Shown: piece by piece, positions 61,064-64,000 of the stretch | How the letters are laid out: each line of letters begins with the position of its first letter | Position numbering within the stretch: position 1 is the first letter of the stretch | NCBI RefSeq assembly: GCF_042853465.1 | Contig: NZ_AP031497.1 | Span: 1,798,001 to 1,862,000, forward strand | Reading direction: 5' to 3' | DNA: 64,000 nucleotides | Origin: Simiduia litorea | GTDB taxonomy: Bacteria > Pseudomonadota > Gammaproteobacteria > Pseudomonadales > Cellvibrionaceae | The notes under the pieces: generated by a model | Databases searched by the model: none | What the model was told of the DNA's origin: nothing | The model's input: only the letters and a program-made list of their open reading frames with translations | Made by a program: the position numbers and the translations under genes

Positions 61064-61930
61064 ATGTTAAAACTCCGCTTTAAGAACAATAAACACAATG
61101 CGGTTTGGCTCGTTGAACCAAAAGTAACCATTGGTAGTGCCGTCAAGAGCGATATGGTGGTAGAAGATGCCAGCGTTCTCGAAAATCACGCAGAGATTTT
61201 GGTGGATAATGAGACCCTGGTATTGAAGGTGATTTCGCCGGACAATCCGGTTCGTGTTAATGAGATATCGGTCACAAAAACCTCGCCGCTCAAAGTAAAT
61301 GACGTACTAACCTTGGGGCGAGTACAGCTGCAAGTTGTTGATCCGAAGCAAGAGCCTAAGGCAATTCCGACCTTGGTGCGCACGGAAACTACTGGTTGGT
61401 CGTTGAAGTCGAACCATGTTGCACTTGCTAATAAGGTCTTTAATGTTGGTGCTAACACCATCGTTGGGCGCGCTAGCGATTGCGATATTGTATTGGCTGC
61501 TGCTCACCTATCTCGCAAACATGCTCAACTATCGGTTAAAGATGGGCTGCTCTACGTGCGCGATTTAGGGTCTGCAAACGGTACCTTTCTAAATGGCAGT
61601 CAAGTAAAGGAAGCACGGGTAAAGCGCGGTGATGAGTTGCGGTTTGATACGTTGAGCTTTGGTGTTGTTGGGCCAACAGATGATATCGACAAGACCACTA
61701 TCCGCGAGTCCGCTAGGTCGCCAAAGTCGCCAGCAAGCCCGGCACCCGTTAGAAAGCCTGAGCTGCGCAAGCCCGCTGAGCGTAATCGAGACGAGGTGAA
61801 AGCGGGTATGGCGGCGCCCAATGTGCCTGAACAAGCTAAATCATCAGCCTTTTCCTACTTCTCTATCGCCATACTAGTGCTTGCTGGTATCGCTTATTGG
61901 GCTTGGCAGGCGGGGCACATCACGCTTTAG
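61064..61930 (+). CDS. FHA-domain membrane protein (two FHA-like domains)
   Basis: A 288-residue protein. The second FHA domain (about 131-195) is canonical, with IVGRASDCDIVL, HLSRKHAQL and GSANGTFLNG, and should bind phosphothreonine. The first (about 20-92) keeps the fold pattern (VTIGSAVKSDMVV, ENHAEI, PVRVNEI) but lacks the GR/SxxH residues. After a Pro/Lys-rich linker there is a C-terminal transmembrane helix (about 264-283, SYFSIAILVLAGIAYWAW). It faces the kinase/phosphatase pair and is the probable phospho-reader of that set. Confidence 0.9.
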   Translation: MLKLRFKNNKHNAVWLVEPKVTIGSAVKSDMVVEDASVLENHAEILVDNETLVLKVISPDNPVRVNEISVTKTSPLKVNDVLTLGRVQLQVVDPKQEPKAIPTLVRTETTGWSLKSNHVALANKVFNVGANTIVGRASDCDIVLAAAHLSRKHAQLSVKDGLLYVRDLGSANGTFLNGSQVKEARVKRGDELRFDTLSFGVVGPTDDIDKTTIRESARSPKSPASPAPVRKPELRKPAERNRDEVKAGMAAPNVPEQAKSSAFSYFSIAILVLAGIAYWAWQAGHITL

Positions 61931-62056
61931 TTTGATATTCCACAATCAGCATCAAAATCAGCGTTTTGCTGCTTTTTGATGTTGAAGTTCTTATGCACTC
62001 AGCCGATACCCCTTCAAACCGGAATTGTTATCCGAACCCATAGGACGGAGGCAGAG

Positions 62057-63199
62057 ATGTTAGGCTCAATTCATTCTTTCTCATCACAATATCAGGCTAG
62101 TCAGGGATCTCGGTTCCTAAGCTCAAACCTAAAGCAGCCACTTGCGAGCAATGCTCAGCGGGCGCCGGCAGCGTTAAGTCCCAGTCAGTCGACTAAGGCT
62201 CTAGAGGGCCCCAGTGCCGTGACGAGTGCACCGGTCACGGCCGACCGCGCCGCGGGTAACATACTGCTTTTCATTGAAAACCAGTTAAAAGTTGACGTTG
62301 CCAATGGCGACAGCAAAGAGCAGTTACAAAGCCGCTTTGATGCTGGATTAGAAGGCTTTCTGCAGGGCTTCAATGAGGCTAAGGATCAGTTGAGCGACAT
62401 GGGTTTACTCAGTGATGCCCTGGCTGATGATATTGGCGCAACATACAATAAGGTGATGCAAGGTTTAGGGCAGCTGGCCAAAGAGCTTGGTCTTGATGAT
62501 AGTGCGCTTCCTGCGGCTCCAGCCAGTGCCGAGCAGTCAACCCATGTGGATAAATTTGGGGTTGGTAATATTGACCGCCAAGTCGGCGTGATTAAGGCGC
62601 AAAAGAGCTTTAATTTTACTGTTCAAACGCAAGAGGGCGATAAGGTAACTATCTCGGCCAGTAGCCGGTTTGCCGCCAAAGGTGTCGAAACCAATCAGGG
62701 TAGCTCCTTTAGAACCAACCAAAGTCAGCAGTTTGATTTAACCATTGATGGTGACCTAAATGCTGATGAGCTAGCGGCTATCAATGATTTGCTCTCGCAA
62801 GTTAACGATCTGTCGGAGCAATTTTTTAATGGTGATCTTGATGCGGCGTTTGAAGCCGCATTAGATCTAGGCTTTGATGCCGAGGAAATTGCAAGCTTTG
62901 CGGTAGACTTAAAGTATTCGGTGACTCAGAAAGTACGCACCACCTATGGTCAGGGCTCGAATGAAACATCGCCTCTGAGAGCGCCACTACAGCCATTTAG
63001 TCAGCTAGCGGATCAGGTCCAAGCAGCGCTCGAGTCAGCAAAACAGTTTTTGAACTCAAATGAGTTATTGAGTTCGCTCTTGAATGAGCGGCTTGAAACC
63101 GATCAAGAGCTTAAAGAAGTAACGGGTGGAATGGGTAATTTACACAAACTGTTTGGCGATGTTAATCATGCGATGGCAGAAAAGCTCGCGACGGCTTGA
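62057..63199 (+). CDS. DUF5610-like uncharacterised protein
   Basis: A 380-residue protein. The segment with RFDAGLEGFLQGFNEAKDQL and following helices resembles DUF5610. The middle has beta-rich sequence (FNFTVQTQEGDKVTISASSRF), then acidic stretches such as IDGDLNADELAAI that recall an EF-hand loop, though incompletely. The N-terminal 65 residues are Ser/Gln/Ala-rich and probably disordered. I chose the ATG at 62057 because GGAGG lies just upstream; an open frame reaches back to 61976. The function is unknown. Confidence 0.75.
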   Translation: MLGSIHSFSSQYQASQGSRFLSSNLKQPLASNAQRAPAALSPSQSTKALEGPSAVTSAPVTADRAAGNILLFIENQLKVDVANGDSKEQLQSRFDAGLEGFLQGFNEAKDQLSDMGLLSDALADDIGATYNKVMQGLGQLAKELGLDDSALPAAPASAEQSTHVDKFGVGNIDRQVGVIKAQKSFNFTVQTQEGDKVTISASSRFAAKGVETNQGSSFRTNQSQQFDLTIDGDLNADELAAINDLLSQVNDLSEQFFNGDLDAAFEAALDLGFDAEEIASFAVDLKYSVTQKVRTTYGQGSNETSPLRAPLQPFSQLADQVQAALESAKQFLNSNELLSSLLNERLETDQELKEVTGGMGNLHKLFGDVNHAMAEKLATA

Positions 63200-63259
63200 G
63201 GTATGGAGTTTTAGATTTGTTACGCATAAAATGAGGGTCTTTCGATTCCGAAGACCTTG

Positions 63260-63505
63260 ATGAAAAAATTGATTTTGTTCGGCACCAGCGGCTGTCATCT
63301 TTGCTCAATAGCTGAGAATGTTGTTGCTCAGGCGTCCGATAAGTGCGCGATGGCCATAGGGCTAATTGAAAAGGATATAGCCGATTCAGATGCGTTGGTA
63401 ACGTTATACGGTACGCGAATTCCGGTATTGCGCGTTGAAGATTGCGGCCGTGAACTAGGCTGGCCTTTTACCGAAGAAGACGTTATTGCATTGATTAATA
63501 GCTAG
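63260..63505 (+). CDS. Glutaredoxin-like small thiol protein (DUF836 type)
   Basis: An 81-residue thioredoxin-fold protein. The redox motif CHLC lies near residues 13-16 in FGTSGCHLCSIAENVV. The strand carrying the cis-proline is RIPVLRVEDCGRELGWPF. This is the layout of the glutaredoxin 2-like/DUF836 group. The ATG at 63260 is preceded directly by a TTG that is also in frame. It probably reduces disulfides or carries thiol electrons; the partner is unknown. Confidence 0.85.
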   Translation: MKKLILFGTSGCHLCSIAENVVAQASDKCAMAIGLIEKDIADSDALVTLYGTRIPVLRVEDCGRELGWPFTEEDVIALINS

Positions 63506-63552
63506 ATAACGTAGTTGTTAAGAAGGGTGGCTTGAGTTTCTTCAATTGGTGC

Positions 63553-64000
63553 CTAAAAGACCAATGTTTCGAGAGCGCCTGTTACCCAGACAAGACTTTC
63601 GGTATAGAAATGACTGAGTGCGGATTCGTCTACGCCTCGAGCCTCGAGCATATCCCAGTCGATATTATCCCAGTCAGCTTTTTCATATTGCTTTACTGTT
63701 TTCAATACTTCTCCCTCTAGCCCTTGGTGGTGCAGTAAGGCATTACTCAGTGTGTCGCTGATCGAAATCTTACTTAGTAAGATATCGAGCGGCTCGTCCA
63801 TGAACGCATCAATAGTAGAGAGTAACCCGACGGTGAAGTAGGTGTCGCTGCGTCTTGTGCCGCTCACCGCCTCACCTAGAGTTTGACAAAAACGTGCTCT
63901 AACCATCGTCGTGACACTCAGTTCGCGCGGCTTGCCGTCAATACTCGCCATCGATAGCAACGTAATCCAGCTTCGAACTTGAATCAAACCAAGCAAAGTA
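63553..64000 (-). CDS. HDOD-domain signalling protein, C-terminal part (cut by window edge)
   Basis: The frame is open through the right window edge, so only about the last 149 residues are seen. They match the C-terminus of EAL-HDOD (YuxH-like) proteins: LGLIQVRSWITLLSMASIDGK-type start of this part, REL-x-V-TTMVRARFCQTLG, YFTVGLLSTIDAFMD and ILLSKISISDTLSNALL. The N-terminal EAL domain, if present, lies outside the window. The signalling role is inferred from the family. Confidence 0.8.
   Translation of the reverse strand, partial: TLLGLIQVRSWITLLSMASIDGKPRELSVTTMVRARFCQTLGEAVSGTRRSDTYFTVGLLSTIDAFMDEPLDILLSKISISDTLSNALLHHQGLEGEVLKTVKQYEKADWDNIDWDMLEARGVDESALSHFYTESLVWVTGALETLVF

Noticed and set aside
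57495..63199. Type VI secretion gene cluster
   Set aside because: Kinase, phosphatase and FHA proteins accompany some type VI clusters, but no Tss structural gene is present in the window.

Overview
The window is chromosomal DNA of a gammaproteobacterium. Supporting genes are rmf, rsuA, truC, the fused rlmKL methyltransferase, the large 180-kDa-class NAD-glutamate dehydrogenase, and the DUF1315, DUF2835 and DUF1853 families. The many HD-GYP/HDOD proteins and the tRNA-Pro/Arg/His cluster suggest a marine Cellvibrionales-like or Pseudomonas-related lineage. That placement is inference from gene content only. Genes are dense on both strands, and I see no insertion sequence, prophage, CRISPR array or rRNA.

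Layout. 0-5 kb: tail of oadA, oadB (Na+ pump decarboxylase), a DegV protein, a CheX-like phosphatase, a secreted metallo-beta-lactamase-fold hydrolase and a GST. 5-9 kb: two HD-GYP c-di-GMP phosphodiesterase candidates flanking an Lrp/AsnC regulator, then ppnP and tRNA-Asn. 9-16 kb: DnaJ-related protein, rRNA methyltransferase, rsuA, a TetR regulator divergent from an aldehyde dehydrogenase, truC and folD. 16-20 kb: tRNA-Pro, -Arg and -His, a frame-disrupted acyltransferase, a PAS histidine kinase, tRNA-Val and tRNA-Asp. 20-24 kb: a promoter with a PHO-box-like site, a 28-codon acidic ORF, then a coiled-coil protein, a PLP enzyme and a double cNMP-binding/rhodanese protein. 24-32 kb: DUF1853, nadK, a phosphoesterase, a rhomboid protease, DUF1315, DUF2797, pepN and a DUF4124 protein. 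32-36 kb: a pilin-like protein, an unknown gene, an AraC-HDOD fusion regulator and a TSUP transporter. 36-44 kb: cytochrome b561 and a complete MoxR/DUF58/DUF4381/VWA/VWA-TPR/BatD operon. 44-51 kb: NAD-glutamate dehydrogenase, DUF2835, pyrD and rmf. 51-57 kb: a gene-poor stretch with a possible gene remnant, rlmKL, an aminotransferase and uvrB. 57-64 kb: a Ser/Thr kinase with PEGA and FGE-like domains, a PP2C phosphatase, an FHA protein, a DUF5610-like protein, a glutaredoxin-like protein and the C-terminus of an HDOD protein cut by the window edge.

Most genes are housekeeping. The points most worth a second look are: (1) the PHO-box-like promoter in front of the small acidic ORF and the 20-24 kb cluster; (2) the AraC-HDOD fusion at 33.5 kb; (3) the kinase-PEGA-FGE / PP2C / FHA phospho-signalling set at 57-62 kb; (4) the acyltransferase whose reading frame is broken and restored at two homopolymers; (5) an interrupted minus-strand reading frame at 51.4-51.6 kb. 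No complete new defence or biosynthetic system could be demonstrated.
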